A DNA stretch of 18,166 nucleotides, taken from NCBI GenBank assembly GCA_049672765.1, contig JBATWQ010000416.1, positions 1 to 18,166 on the forward strand, given 5' to 3'. This document shows, one piece after another, positions 7,061 through 13,488 of the stretch. Origin of the DNA: JAGQSZ01 sp049672765. Lineage in GTDB: Bacteria > Actinomycetota > Acidimicrobiia > Acidimicrobiales > Microtrichaceae. Under the pieces are notes generated by a model that saw nothing but the letters and a program-made list of their open reading frames with translations, had not been told where the DNA came from and ran no database searches. The translations under genes and the position numbers were made by a program. The first letter of the stretch is position 1. Every line of letters starts with the position of its first letter.

Positions 7061-8424
7061 TGCATCCAGAGGATCTGCGGGGACGTCGCATCGTGGTGCT
7101 CGGCCTGGGAATCGATGTTCGGGCCGCCATCCCCAAGCTGGCCGAGGTTTCCCCGGCAGAGTGGCTCCTGGTCGACTCGGGGAGTCAGGTCGAGGCGGCC
7201 GCCCAAAACGGAGTTGTCACCGTCGATGGGGTCGACCTGAGCCTGACCGATCTGGAGACAGCGGCTGAACTCGCCGAGGTCTTCCTGCGTTCCCCGGGGT
7301 TCCCCCGCTACCTCGAACCGCTCAGTGCGGCCAGAGGGCGTGGAGTTCCGATGACCACGCCAGTCGACCTGTTCATGGCGACACTGCGGTCCGACCAGCG
7401 GGTGGTCGCGGTCACGGGAACCAAGGGCAAGTCGACGACCACCGATCTGGTCGGACATTTCCTGGCCGACGCCGGGGTTCGCGCGGGTATCGCCGGAAAC
7501 CTCGGCATCCCGGTCTTCGCAGACGGTTGGGACAGCGAAGCGCCGGTCGTGGTCATCGAAGTGTCGAGCTACCAGGCATCGGATCTGCACCACGTACCCG
7601 ACATCGCTGTGCTCACCTCGCTGAGCGAGGACCACCTGAGCTGGCACGGGGGAGTGGAGCACTACGTCGCCGACAAGCTCCGGGTTGTATCCAACGAAGC
7701 GGGGACCGCCGGGGTCGTCATCGTCTCGGCCGATGAACCCGGCGCGATCGCGGCGGTGGAGTCGCAGCGGCCCGTCATCGTCAAGAGTCCGCCCAACCCG
7801 GACGGCCTGCCGTTCCAGCGGGTTCAGAACGCGGCCCTCGCAGCAGAGGTTCTTCGGCAGCTCGGAGTCATCGCAGGTGCAGCAGCGATGACCGAGGAGC
7901 AGATTCTCGCCGGAGCGGCAGCAACCATGCCGGGGCGCCTTGACCCGTGCCCCACGGGTGGCGAGCGCTGGCTGAGCGCGTCGTTCATCGACGACACTCT
8001 GGCCTCAAATCCGTCGGCCGCCGGAGCGGGACTGCGTTGGGCCCGTTCAACGGGTCGCCCGACGGTGGTGATTCTGGGAGGCACCGACCGGGGGGTCAGT
8101 GTCGCCCCATTGCGCGACGAGGCGTCCCTGTGGGACCCGGCAATGCTGGGCGCCGTGACGCTGCCCGACAATGGGGTCGAGTTGGCCGAACAGGCCGGCA
8201 TCGGCATCGTCGGACGCGCAGGCTCGGTAACCGAAGCCGTTTCGATCGCCTCGGCGTGGCTCGAATCGACATCCGGGTCCCGAACTGGGTCCGGCAGCGA
8301 CTCGGACGCGGGAACGGTTGACGGGATCGTCCTGTTCTCACCGGCGGCCCCCACTCCCGCCAGGCAGGGGAGTTGGAAGGACCGCTCCGCCGAGTTTCGT
8401 TCCGCTGTGGTGTCGCTTCGCTGA
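7060..8424 (+). CDS. murD2: UDP-MurNAc-L-alanine--L-glutamate ligase MurD2
   Basis: This cytoplasmic Mur ligase of 454 residues has the usual three domains. The Rossmann-like N-terminus is RIVVLGLGIDVRAAIP. The ATPase domain has the P-loop TGTKGKST (119-126), GNLG (146-149), EVSSYQ (167-172), LSEDHLSWHG (188-197) and K206, which aligns with the carbamylated lysine of Mur ligases. The C-terminal domain has VVILGGTDRG. Standard MurD adds D-Glu; the choice of MurD2, which adds L-Glu for MurL to epimerise, rests on the one-base TGATG overlap with murL and the divergent sequence. ATG 7060 was chosen for that overlap and for GAGGG upstream. A Ser/Gly/Asp-rich stretch (about 397-413) near the C-terminus is an apparent insertion. 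Confidence 0.85.
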   Translation: MHPEDLRGRRIVVLGLGIDVRAAIPKLAEVSPAEWLLVDSGSQVEAAAQNGVVTVDGVDLSLTDLETAAELAEVFLRSPGFPRYLEPLSAARGRGVPMTTPVDLFMATLRSDQRVVAVTGTKGKSTTTDLVGHFLADAGVRAGIAGNLGIPVFADGWDSEAPVVVIEVSSYQASDLHHVPDIAVLTSLSEDHLSWHGGVEHYVADKLRVVSNEAGTAGVVIVSADEPGAIAAVESQRPVIVKSPPNPDGLPFQRVQNAALAAEVLRQLGVIAGAAAMTEEQILAGAAATMPGRLDPCPTGGERWLSASFIDDTLASNPSAAGAGLRWARSTGRPTVVILGGTDRGVSVAPLRDEASLWDPAMLGAVTLPDNGVELAEQAGIGIVGRAGSVTEAVSIASAWLESTSGSRTGSGSDSDAGTVDGIVLFSPAAPTPARQGSWKDRSAEFRSAVVSLR

Positions 8425-8434
8425 GAGGTCCCGC

Positions 8435-8460
8435 TGCTGGGGCCTAGTGTTGGGCCAGCA
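8435..8460 (+). other. Weak hairpin between murD2 and rph
   Basis: TGCTGG (8435-8440) pairs with CCAGCA (8455-8460) across 14 bases that can form a few further GC pairs. No U tract follows, so termination here would be partial at best, and rph may be read through from murD2. Confidence 0.25.
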
Positions 8461-8505
8461 CACCGCCGCCCAAACGGGCTGCGAAAAACAGAGTGAAGGA
8501 ATCCC

Positions 8506-9243
8506 TTGAGAGCAGACGGCCGCGCCCAGAACGAACTCCGACCACACAGCTTCCAGCGTGACTTCACGGCGTTCGCCGGCGGGTCGGTATTGGTGACCTT
8601 CGGCAACACCCAGGTCCTGTGCACGGCGATGCTGGACGAAGGAGTGCCCCGCTGGATGCGCAACAGCGGCAAAGGCTGGGTCACCGCCGAGTACTCGATG
8701 CTTCCCGGCTCATCGCCCGAGAGGGTTCGCCGCGAGACCAAGGGTCCCAAGGGGCGAACCCAAGAGATCCAGCGGCTCATCGGCAGGGCGCTCAGGTCGG
8801 TCACCGACATGGAGGCGCTCGGCGAACGTCAGATCCTGATCGACTGCGACGTCCTCCAGGCTGACGGTGGTACCCGCACGGCTTCCATCTCGGGCGCCTA
8901 TCTGGCGCTGCACGACTGTCTGACCCGCATGGTCCAGGCGGACCTGATCAAGTCGGTTCCCCTGCTCGACGAACTGGCGGCCATCTCGGTCGGAGTTGTC
9001 AACGGCGAACCCTGCCTCGACCTTCCTTACTCCGAGGATTCAAAGGCAGATACCGACATGAACGTCGTCATGACGGGTCGTGGACTGTTCGTGGAAGTCC
9101 AGGGCACCGCTGAAGGCGCTCCGTTCAGCCGTGAGGAACTCGACACGCTTGTGCAGTTGGCCGAGGGCGGGATCCGCCAGATCCACGAACTCCAGCGCGA
9201 ATACGTTTCCGTTCCGCCACCGCCCCGCGTGATCGGGCGCTGA
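8506..9243 (+). CDS. rph: Ribonuclease PH
   Basis: RNase PH is a phosphate-dependent 3'-5' exoribonuclease that trims tRNA 3' ends. The 245-residue length is typical. Landmarks are DGRAQNELRP at 4-13, FGNTQVLCTA (32-41), AEYSMLPGSS (61-70), GRTQEIQRLIGRALR (83-97), DCDVLQADGGTRTASISGAY (the phosphate-binding GGTRT region) and DLPYSEDSKADTDMNVV. The start codon is TTG 8506, supported by AAGGA with a 5-base gap. It is followed after 3 bases by rdgB, a pairing conserved across many bacteria. In M. tuberculosis this pair lies downstream of murI, whose place here is taken by murL-murD2. Confidence 0.96.
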   Translation: MRADGRAQNELRPHSFQRDFTAFAGGSVLVTFGNTQVLCTAMLDEGVPRWMRNSGKGWVTAEYSMLPGSSPERVRRETKGPKGRTQEIQRLIGRALRSVTDMEALGERQILIDCDVLQADGGTRTASISGAYLALHDCLTRMVQADLIKSVPLLDELAAISVGVVNGEPCLDLPYSEDSKADTDMNVVMTGRGLFVEVQGTAEGAPFSREELDTLVQLAEGGIRQIHELQREYVSVPPPPRVIGR

Positions 9244-9246
9244 GTC

Positions 9247-9858
9247 ATGCCCGATCAGCAGCGTCGGGTCGTTCTGGCCTCGAACAATCCCCACAAGGCC
9301 GTCGAGTTTGCCGCCCTGTTGGCCGAGCACCTGCCCACCTGGGAGCCGCTACCGCGACCGCCGGAAGTCCCCGAGGTGATCGAGGACGCCCCGACGTTCC
9401 TGGGTAACGCCCGCCTGAAGGCCGAGGCTTTGGTCGAGGCCACGGGGGACTCGGCCCTGGCCGATGACTCCGGCCTGGTGGTCGATGGTCTCGGCGGAGC
9501 GCCGGGGGTGCACTCGGCCAGGTATGCGGGCGAGGGGGCCAGCGACTCCGAGAACGTCACAAAGCTTCTCGAGGATCTGGCGGCGCACGGCGCGACCGAG
9601 CCCGAACGTCGTACCGCTCGCTTCATCTGTGTCCTGGTGCTTCGTCATCCGGACGGCACCGAGGTGGTGGCTGAAGGGTCGGTCGAGGGGACCATCGCCA
9701 TGGAGCCACGCGGTCACCGCGGGTTCGGATATGACCCGGTGTTTCTTCCGACAGAGGGTTTTGGGCGCTCGTTCGCCGAGATGTCCGAGGCCGAGAAGAA
9801 CGAGATTTCCCACCGCTCCCGTGCGCTGAAGGTCCTCATCGAGAAGCTCCGGGCCTGA
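9247..9858 (+). CDS. rdgB: Non-canonical purine NTP pyrophosphatase (RdgB/HAM1 family)
   Basis: This enzyme removes ITP, dITP and XTP from the nucleotide pool by hydrolysing them to the monophosphate and pyrophosphate. The 203-residue protein has SNNPHK (12-17), the acidic DDSGL (73-77) followed by VDGLGGAPGVHSARY, GFGYDPVF near residue 160, and SHRSRAL near the end, all family signatures. It starts 3 bases after the rph stop, so the two are surely co-transcribed. Downstream it converges on nei with a gap of only 52 bases and no clear terminator. Confidence 0.95.
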   Translation: MPDQQRRVVLASNNPHKAVEFAALLAEHLPTWEPLPRPPEVPEVIEDAPTFLGNARLKAEALVEATGDSALADDSGLVVDGLGGAPGVHSARYAGEGASDSENVTKLLEDLAAHGATEPERRTARFICVLVLRHPDGTEVVAEGSVEGTIAMEPRGHRGFGYDPVFLPTEGFGRSFAEMSEAEKNEISHRSRALKVLIEKLRA

Positions 9859-9910
9859 CGCTGCAGGCCTGTCGGAACTCGCTTGAAGAGTCTTATGGCG
9901 TGCCGGCTGA

Positions 9911-10708
9911 TCAACCGTCGATTGGCTGATCTTTCGGGCAGTACCAGATAGGTCGTCCACCGATGACGGCCACGTCGATCGGTGATCCGCAACGTCGGCA
10001 GAACTCCTGGTGGTAGGCGTAGAGCCTGTCTTCGTCGCCCATCCTGGCCCTACTGACGCCGACCTCCTTGGGGTCGGTGGTCACGATCCGGCCGAGTCGC
10101 TTCCCGATCCGCATCAGTTCGACGGTCCGGTTCCACAGTTCGTCGAACTCGGCGTCGCTCAGAGATTTGGCGGGACGGGCTGGATTGATTCCGCATAGGA
10201 ACAGCACCTCGGCCCGGTACACGTTCCCGATGCCGGCTATCACCGACTGATCAAGGATCACGGCACCGACAGGGCGACTCGAGGCTGCGAATTTGGCGCG
10301 GGCGGCCGCCACGTCCTGGCCCCGTCGCAGCGGGTCGGCACCGATCCCCGAGACGATCCGCTTCTTCTCGCCCGGGGTGAGCAACTCGCAACGCGATGGC
10401 CCCGACAGGTCCCAGGCATCCGCCTCACCGACCATGCGCAGCCGGACCACTCCGACAGGTTCCGGGATGGGCTCGTGTCGTCGGCGGAGTTTGCCGATAA
10501 GCCCCAGATGGATGTGGAGGATCTCGCCGATCCCGAAGTCGCAGAACAGGTACTTGCCCCACGCCTCGGCCTTCACGAGGGCCTCACCGTCGATCCGTGA
10601 CGCTCCATCAGCGAAGCGTCCCTGCGGGGATGATGCCTGGACCGGGCGACCTCCGAGTGTCTCTCCCAACTCCTTGGCCAAGCGGTGGATGATGTGACCT
10701 TCAGGCAT
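9911..10708 (-). CDS. nei: Endonuclease VIII-type DNA glycosylase/AP lyase (Fpg/Nei family, Nei1-like)
   Basis: This base-excision repair enzyme removes oxidised pyrimidines and cleaves the abasic site. ATG 10708 places P2-E3-G4-H5 at the N-terminus, the required proline nucleophile and glutamate. K52 in AWGKYLF, the H2TH element DQSVIAGIGNVYRAE (153-167) and the C-terminal zinc finger follow. Resemblance is best to mycobacterial Nei1 (SSPQGRFAD, HLGLIG, DLSGPSRCE). The zinc finger is atypical: C237-x2-C240-x16-C257-x2-D260, with Asp where the fourth Cys should be. The length of 265 residues is normal. It lies 56 bases downstream of purU on the same strand and is probably co-transcribed with it. 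Confidence 0.92.
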   Translation of the reverse strand: MPEGHIIHRLAKELGETLGGRPVQASSPQGRFADGASRIDGEALVKAEAWGKYLFCDFGIGEILHIHLGLIGKLRRRHEPIPEPVGVVRLRMVGEADAWDLSGPSRCELLTPGEKKRIVSGIGADPLRRGQDVAAARAKFAASSRPVGAVILDQSVIAGIGNVYRAEVLFLCGINPARPAKSLSDAEFDELWNRTVELMRIGKRLGRIVTTDPKEVGVSRARMGDEDRLYAYHQEFCRRCGSPIDVAVIGGRPIWYCPKDQPIDG

Positions 10709-10764
10709 CCGCCGAGTCTGGCTGCTCAGCCCGGCCAACTCGAACTGGTGGTCCGAACCGGGTG

Positions 10765-11616
10765 CTACTCGAAGACGACGGTCCGGTTGCCCCAGGGAAG
10801 CACCCTGTGGTCCAGGTATGCCCGCAGCGCCCTGGCCAGGACGACCACCTCGAGGTCCCCACCCTTGCGGGTCAGTTCCTCGACGCCGTCCCTGTGGCTG
10901 ATGTGGGCGACGTCCTGGTTGATGATCGGCCCTTCGTCGAGGTCCTGGGTGACGAAGTGTGCGGTGGCGCCGATGATTTTCACGCCTCGTTCATGCGCCT
11001 GTCGGTATGGGCTGGCACCGATGAAGGCAGGCAGGAACGAGTGGTGGATGTTGATGATCCGGTTGGGCCACATATCGACAAAGGCGGGGGAGAGGACGCG
11101 CATGTATCGCGCCAGCACCACAAGGTCGATGTTCTCGGTCCGGAGCAACTCCCGCATCGCCAGGTCCTGGGCCGCCGGGTCCTCACCGACGGGCAACTCG
11201 TGGAACGGAACCCCGTAGAAGCCACATAGGTCACGGTGGTCAGGGTGATTCGAGGCGACCAGAACCAGTTCGGCGGCCAACTCTCCCGCCTTCCAGCGGG
11301 CGAGCAGATCCGTCAGACAATGGGGAGCCTTCGAAGCGAGTACCGCCAGCCGCGGACGATCGTCGGAGAACCTGATCTGGACGTCCATCTCGAAACGGTC
11401 TGCGATCGGCTGGAATGCAAAGTCCAGACGGTCGCGAGCAAAGACGAACCCGTCGAGTTCGAATTCGACGCGCTGGAAGAACATGCCCGCTGTGGTGTCG
11501 GTGTGCTGTTCGGCGTGGACGATGTTCCCACCGTTGCGCCAGACGAAGTCAGCGACGGTGGCGACTATTCCGGGTTGGTCGGGACAGGAGAGGAGGAGCA
11601 CTGCGGTTGGACCCAC
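10765..11616 (-). CDS. purU: Formyltetrahydrofolate deformylase
   Basis: PurU hydrolyses 10-formyl-THF to THF and formate, balancing one-carbon units and supplying formate for purine synthesis. The 283 residues comprise an ACT domain (LLLSCPDQPGIVATVADF, about 5-80) and a formyltransferase-fold domain. The latter contains VASNHPDH (120-127), LARYMRVLSPAF, the catalytic N189-I-H191-H-SFLPAF motif, GATAHFVT, and D227 in LDEGPII. GTG 11616 is the earliest possible start before an in-frame stop, and it has no well-spaced Shine-Dalgarno. An imperfect hairpin (CTGAACT 11651-11657 with AGTTCAG 11689-11695) lies between it and the preceding gene and may attenuate read-through. Confidence 0.94.
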   Translation of the reverse strand: MGPTAVLLLSCPDQPGIVATVADFVWRNGGNIVHAEQHTDTTAGMFFQRVEFELDGFVFARDRLDFAFQPIADRFEMDVQIRFSDDRPRLAVLASKAPHCLTDLLARWKAGELAAELVLVASNHPDHRDLCGFYGVPFHELPVGEDPAAQDLAMRELLRTENIDLVVLARYMRVLSPAFVDMWPNRIINIHHSFLPAFIGASPYRQAHERGVKIIGATAHFVTQDLDEGPIINQDVAHISHRDGVEELTRKGGDLEVVVLARALRAYLDHRVLPWGNRTVVFE

Positions 11617-11691
11617 TCCAGTGACGCTACCGCCGCATTCGCAGGTTTCCCTGAACTCCCTTCCTCAGTGTTCCGAGTCAGACCCGGAAGT

Positions 11692-12327
11692 TCAGCCAGC
11701 TCGACGAAAGATCATCTGACGGGTGCCCGCAGGATCATCCTGGAAACACGCTGACGCCGAGTCCACCAGGTCGGTCCACTGGTCGTTGGACATGAGCGCC
11801 TTCTCGGATGATTCGAGTTCATCGATGGACTCAAAACCGGTGAGCCAAGAAACGCCTCCGTAAGGGCCGGTCATGGAGCGCATGAACAGCGTAGGAAGAC
11901 CGGTCGCAGCCTCGGCCTGTTCTGCAATCTCGATTCCCTGGGTTACGGCGTTCACGAGGTTGCCTGCTGCGGGCACGGCGGTGACCGCCGAGACGTATTG
12001 GAGCGATCGGCTCGTGTCCGGGGTTCCAGCCATCGGCTCCATCAGGGCGTCGTCGATGCTCCCTTCGAAGAGTTCCGCAGAGGTCGACAACATCTGGAGA
12101 TAGGGGCCATCGGTTGCGAGCTTGTCCGACACCCGTTCGAGATCGGCGAGGCTCTCGAACCAGGACGCCCAGACGATGGTTCCGAGCCCCGGGGAATACA
12201 TGGATGTCCACACCTGGATCGGATGATTGGTGAGCTCCCGGACCTTGTGGCTGACCTCGGTTGCAAAGGTCATGCCTGGTGTCGGGTTGCCTACTTTGAG
12301 GTGGGCTGTACGCGTGAAGAGGTACAT
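11692..12327 (-). CDS. Uncharacterised protein with two dimeric alpha/beta-barrel-like (NIPSNAP/ABM-type) repeats
   Basis: I do not recognise a named family. The 211-residue protein is an internal duplication. Residues 52-90 (VWASWFESLADLE ... STSAELFEGS) parallel 158-198 (VSWLTGFESIDELESSEK ... SASACFQDD): a strand, then W-x-x-[WG]-FES-[LI]-x-[DE]-L-E and a helix. Each half begins with a strand (LFTRTAHLKVG; SAVTAVPAAG), suggesting two ferredoxin-like alpha/beta half-barrels fused to form a pseudo-dimer, as in NIPSNAP or antibiotic monooxygenase-type proteins. No signal peptide or membrane segment is seen. ATG 12327 is preferred over ATG 12333 because AAAGGGG is 6 bases before it but abuts the first. 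The leader carries alternative hairpins over that site. Confidence 0.6.
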   Translation of the reverse strand: MYLFTRTAHLKVGNPTPGMTFATEVSHKVRELTNHPIQVWTSMYSPGLGTIVWASWFESLADLERVSDKLATDGPYLQMLSTSAELFEGSIDDALMEPMAGTPDTSRSLQYVSAVTAVPAAGNLVNAVTQGIEIAEQAEAATGLPTLFMRSMTGPYGGVSWLTGFESIDELESSEKALMSNDQWTDLVDSASACFQDDPAGTRQMIFRRAG

Positions 12328-12333
12328 CGCCAT

Positions 12334-12375
12334 CCCCTTTCAGAGGGGCGATCGGGGGAATTCTTGCCCCTCTGA
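12334..12375 (-). promoter_or_regulatory. Mutually exclusive hairpins overlapping the ribosome binding site of the downstream gene
   Basis: On the minus-strand transcript, arm A (UCAGAGGGGC, from 12375-12366) pairs perfectly with arm B (GCCCCUCUGA, from 12349-12340), 10 bp with a 16-base loop. Arm B's CCCCU (12348-12344) can instead pair with AGGGG (12338-12334), which is the Shine-Dalgarno, around a CUGAA loop. Formation of A-B would free the ribosome binding site and B-SD would hide it. It may instead be a protein-binding operator on DNA; no ligand-binding fold is recognised. Confidence 0.45.
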
Positions 12376-12431
12376 TTCACTCTCTTCCGGTGCCCTGGGC
12401 GAGTCAATGCCGAATACGTCACTCAAAAATT

Positions 12432-12518
12432 TGGTGCGGACGGGGGGACTTGAACCCCCACGTCCTTTCGGACACTGGGACCTAAACCCAGCGCGTCTGC
12501 CAATTCCGCCACGTCCGC
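12432..12518 (-). tRNA. tRNA-Leu (anticodon UAG)
   Basis: The minus strand folds into a class II tRNA. The acceptor stem is GCGGACG with CGTCCGC. The D arm contains AATTGGCAGACGC. The anticodon stem CTGGG/CCCAG encloses the loop TTTAGGT, giving anticodon TAG that reads CUA and CUN leucine codons. The long variable arm is GTCC-GAAA-GGAC, and the T arm GGGGGTTCAAGTCCCCC. The 3' CCA is encoded (12434-12432). It lies upstream of, and in the same direction as, the 11692-12327 gene. Confidence 0.97.
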
Positions 12519-12580
12519 ACGGTCCGGACATCGTAGTGCGTAACGGGAGTCACCCGATTGTGACGGTCAGCGCTGCTCCC

Positions 12581-12631
12581 GTCAGATCAACTGGCCGGTC
12601 AGTTCAGCTGACCGGTCAGATCGGATCTCCG
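12581..12631 (+). repeat. Three 17-bp tandem repeats with two dyads upstream of clpP
   Basis: Units start at 12581, 12598 and 12615. Each begins GTCAG[A/T]TC and ends CCG; units 1 and 2 agree at 14 of 17 positions and units 1 and 3 at 12 of 17. The junctions form the perfect palindrome CTGACCGGTCAG (12608-12619) and the near-palindrome CTGGCCGGTCAG (12591-12602), centred 17 bp apart. A further GTCAG is at 12566. The array ends 43 bases before the clpP ATG and lies between clpP and the divergent tRNA-Leu gene, so it is a candidate operator for either. Confidence 0.55.
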
Positions 12632-12660
12632 GGCGGCGCGGCGAAGCCCGTGGTCCGCGT

Positions 12661-12666
12661 TAGCCT
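12661..12666 (+). promoter_or_regulatory. Candidate -10 box for leaderless clpP transcription
   Basis: TAGCCT (TAnnnT pattern) ends 8 bases before the clpP ATG and no Shine-Dalgarno is present. That spacing would place the transcription start at or next to the A of ATG, as in the leaderless mRNAs common in actinobacteria. No clear -35 element is seen. Confidence 0.35.
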
Positions 12667-12674
12667 TCTCAGTT

Positions 12675-13334
12675 ATGCAAGAGCCCGTAATTCCAGCGAT
12701 GCCCCCGTTCCTCGCCGATCAGCCCCTGAGCGCACCCATGGCGCAGCAGACCGGGGCTGGGATGGAGCCGAACTCCGATATCTACGCCCGTCTTCTGAAG
12801 AACCGGATCATCTTCCTCGGTTCCGAAGTCAACGACCAGGTTGCCAACTTCCTCACCGCCCAGCTCCTCTACCTTGAGGCCGAGGACAACGAGAAGGACA
12901 TCTGGCTCTACATCAACTCACCCGGCGGTTCGGTCACCGCCGGAATGGCCCTCTACGACACGATGCAGTTCGTTGCGCCTGACGTGGGCACCATCTGCAT
13001 GGGTCTCGGAGCGTCGATGGGCCAGTTCCTGTTGTGCGCCGGAGCCCCCGGGAAGCGCTTCGCCCTTCCCCACGCAAGGATCATGATGCACCAGCCGCTG
13101 GCTGGCATGCAGGGTCAGGCGACCGACATCGCAATCCAGGCCGAGCAGCTCAAGTACATCAAGAACCTGCTTGCAGAACGCATTGCGGAGCACACGGGTC
13201 AGACTGCCGAGCAGATCAACATCGACTCCGACCGCGACCGCTGGTTCACCGCAGAACAGGCGAAGGAATACGGCATCATCGACGATGTGATCCAGAGCCG
13301 TCGACAGATCAACAACTCTGTCGAGTCCGACTGA
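12675..13334 (+). CDS. clpP: ATP-dependent Clp protease proteolytic subunit
   Basis: ClpP forms the tetradecameric serine protease chamber used with ClpX/ClpC ATPases. The 219-residue protein has the full triad S114 (GLGASMGQF), H139 (MMHQPL) and D188 (DSDRDRW), spaced 25 and 49 residues as in E. coli ClpP. INSPGGSVTAGMALYDTMQ (80-98) and IFLGSEVND are also typical. The N-terminus is about 15-20 residues longer than usual before DIYARLLKNRI and may be a propeptide; internal ATGs at residues 22 and 30 are alternative starts. No tig, clpX or second clpP is adjacent, although actinobacteria often have a clpP1-clpP2 operon, so a partner gene is expected elsewhere. It converges on a lipoprotein gene, with hairpins between them. 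Confidence 0.96.
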   Translation: MQEPVIPAMPPFLADQPLSAPMAQQTGAGMEPNSDIYARLLKNRIIFLGSEVNDQVANFLTAQLLYLEAEDNEKDIWLYINSPGGSVTAGMALYDTMQFVAPDVGTICMGLGASMGQFLLCAGAPGKRFALPHARIMMHQPLAGMQGQATDIAIQAEQLKYIKNLLAERIAEHTGQTAEQINIDSDRDRWFTAEQAKEYGIIDDVIQSRRQINNSVESD

Positions 13335-13351
13335 CCCGACGTAGTTCTGAG

Positions 13352-13374
13352 CCGGCGGCCTTCCGAACCGCCGG
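13352..13374 (+). terminator. Hairpin just downstream of clpP
   Basis: CCGGCGG (13352-13358) pairs perfectly with CCGCCGG (13368-13374) around a 9-base loop, 18 bases after the clpP stop. It is followed by TCTTCC rather than a U run, so it would be a weak or U-poor terminator. Confidence 0.4.
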
Positions 13375-13386
13375 TCTTCCGGACTT

Positions 13387-13449
13387 GGCCGACGCAACTC
13401 CGGGTTCGACATCCCAAATGGGTGTCGAACCGCCGGAGGTGCGTCGACC
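13387..13449. terminator. Long near-perfect hairpin between convergent genes, likely bidirectional terminator
   Basis: Successive paired blocks are GACGCA with TGCGTC, CTCCGG with CCGGAG, GTTCGACA with TGTCGAAC and CCCA with TGGG. That gives about 24 bp, interrupted only by one A/G mismatch, a single T and a two-base CG bulge. It lies between clpP (plus) and the minus-strand lipoprotein gene, so it can stop transcription from both sides. No U tract is present on either strand. Confidence 0.55.
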
Positions 13450-13488
13450 GGGAGTCTCAGGCCGACCGACCAGCCATCTGCTGTCGCC

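Noticed and set aside
7824..8810. A 328-codon open frame on the minus strand opposite murD2 and rph
   Set aside because: It is antisense to two well-supported genes, its translation is Ser/Pro/Arg-rich without recognisable motifs, and such long shadow frames are usual at this GC content.
10709..11691. A glycine or other riboswitch controlling purU
   Set aside because: The gaps around purU are only 56 and 75 bases and contain no recognisable aptamer core; only an imperfect hairpin is seen.
13387..13449. The bulged hairpin as an integron attC site
   Set aside because: It lacks the RYYYAAC ... GTTRRRY core ends, and there is no integrase or cassette array.
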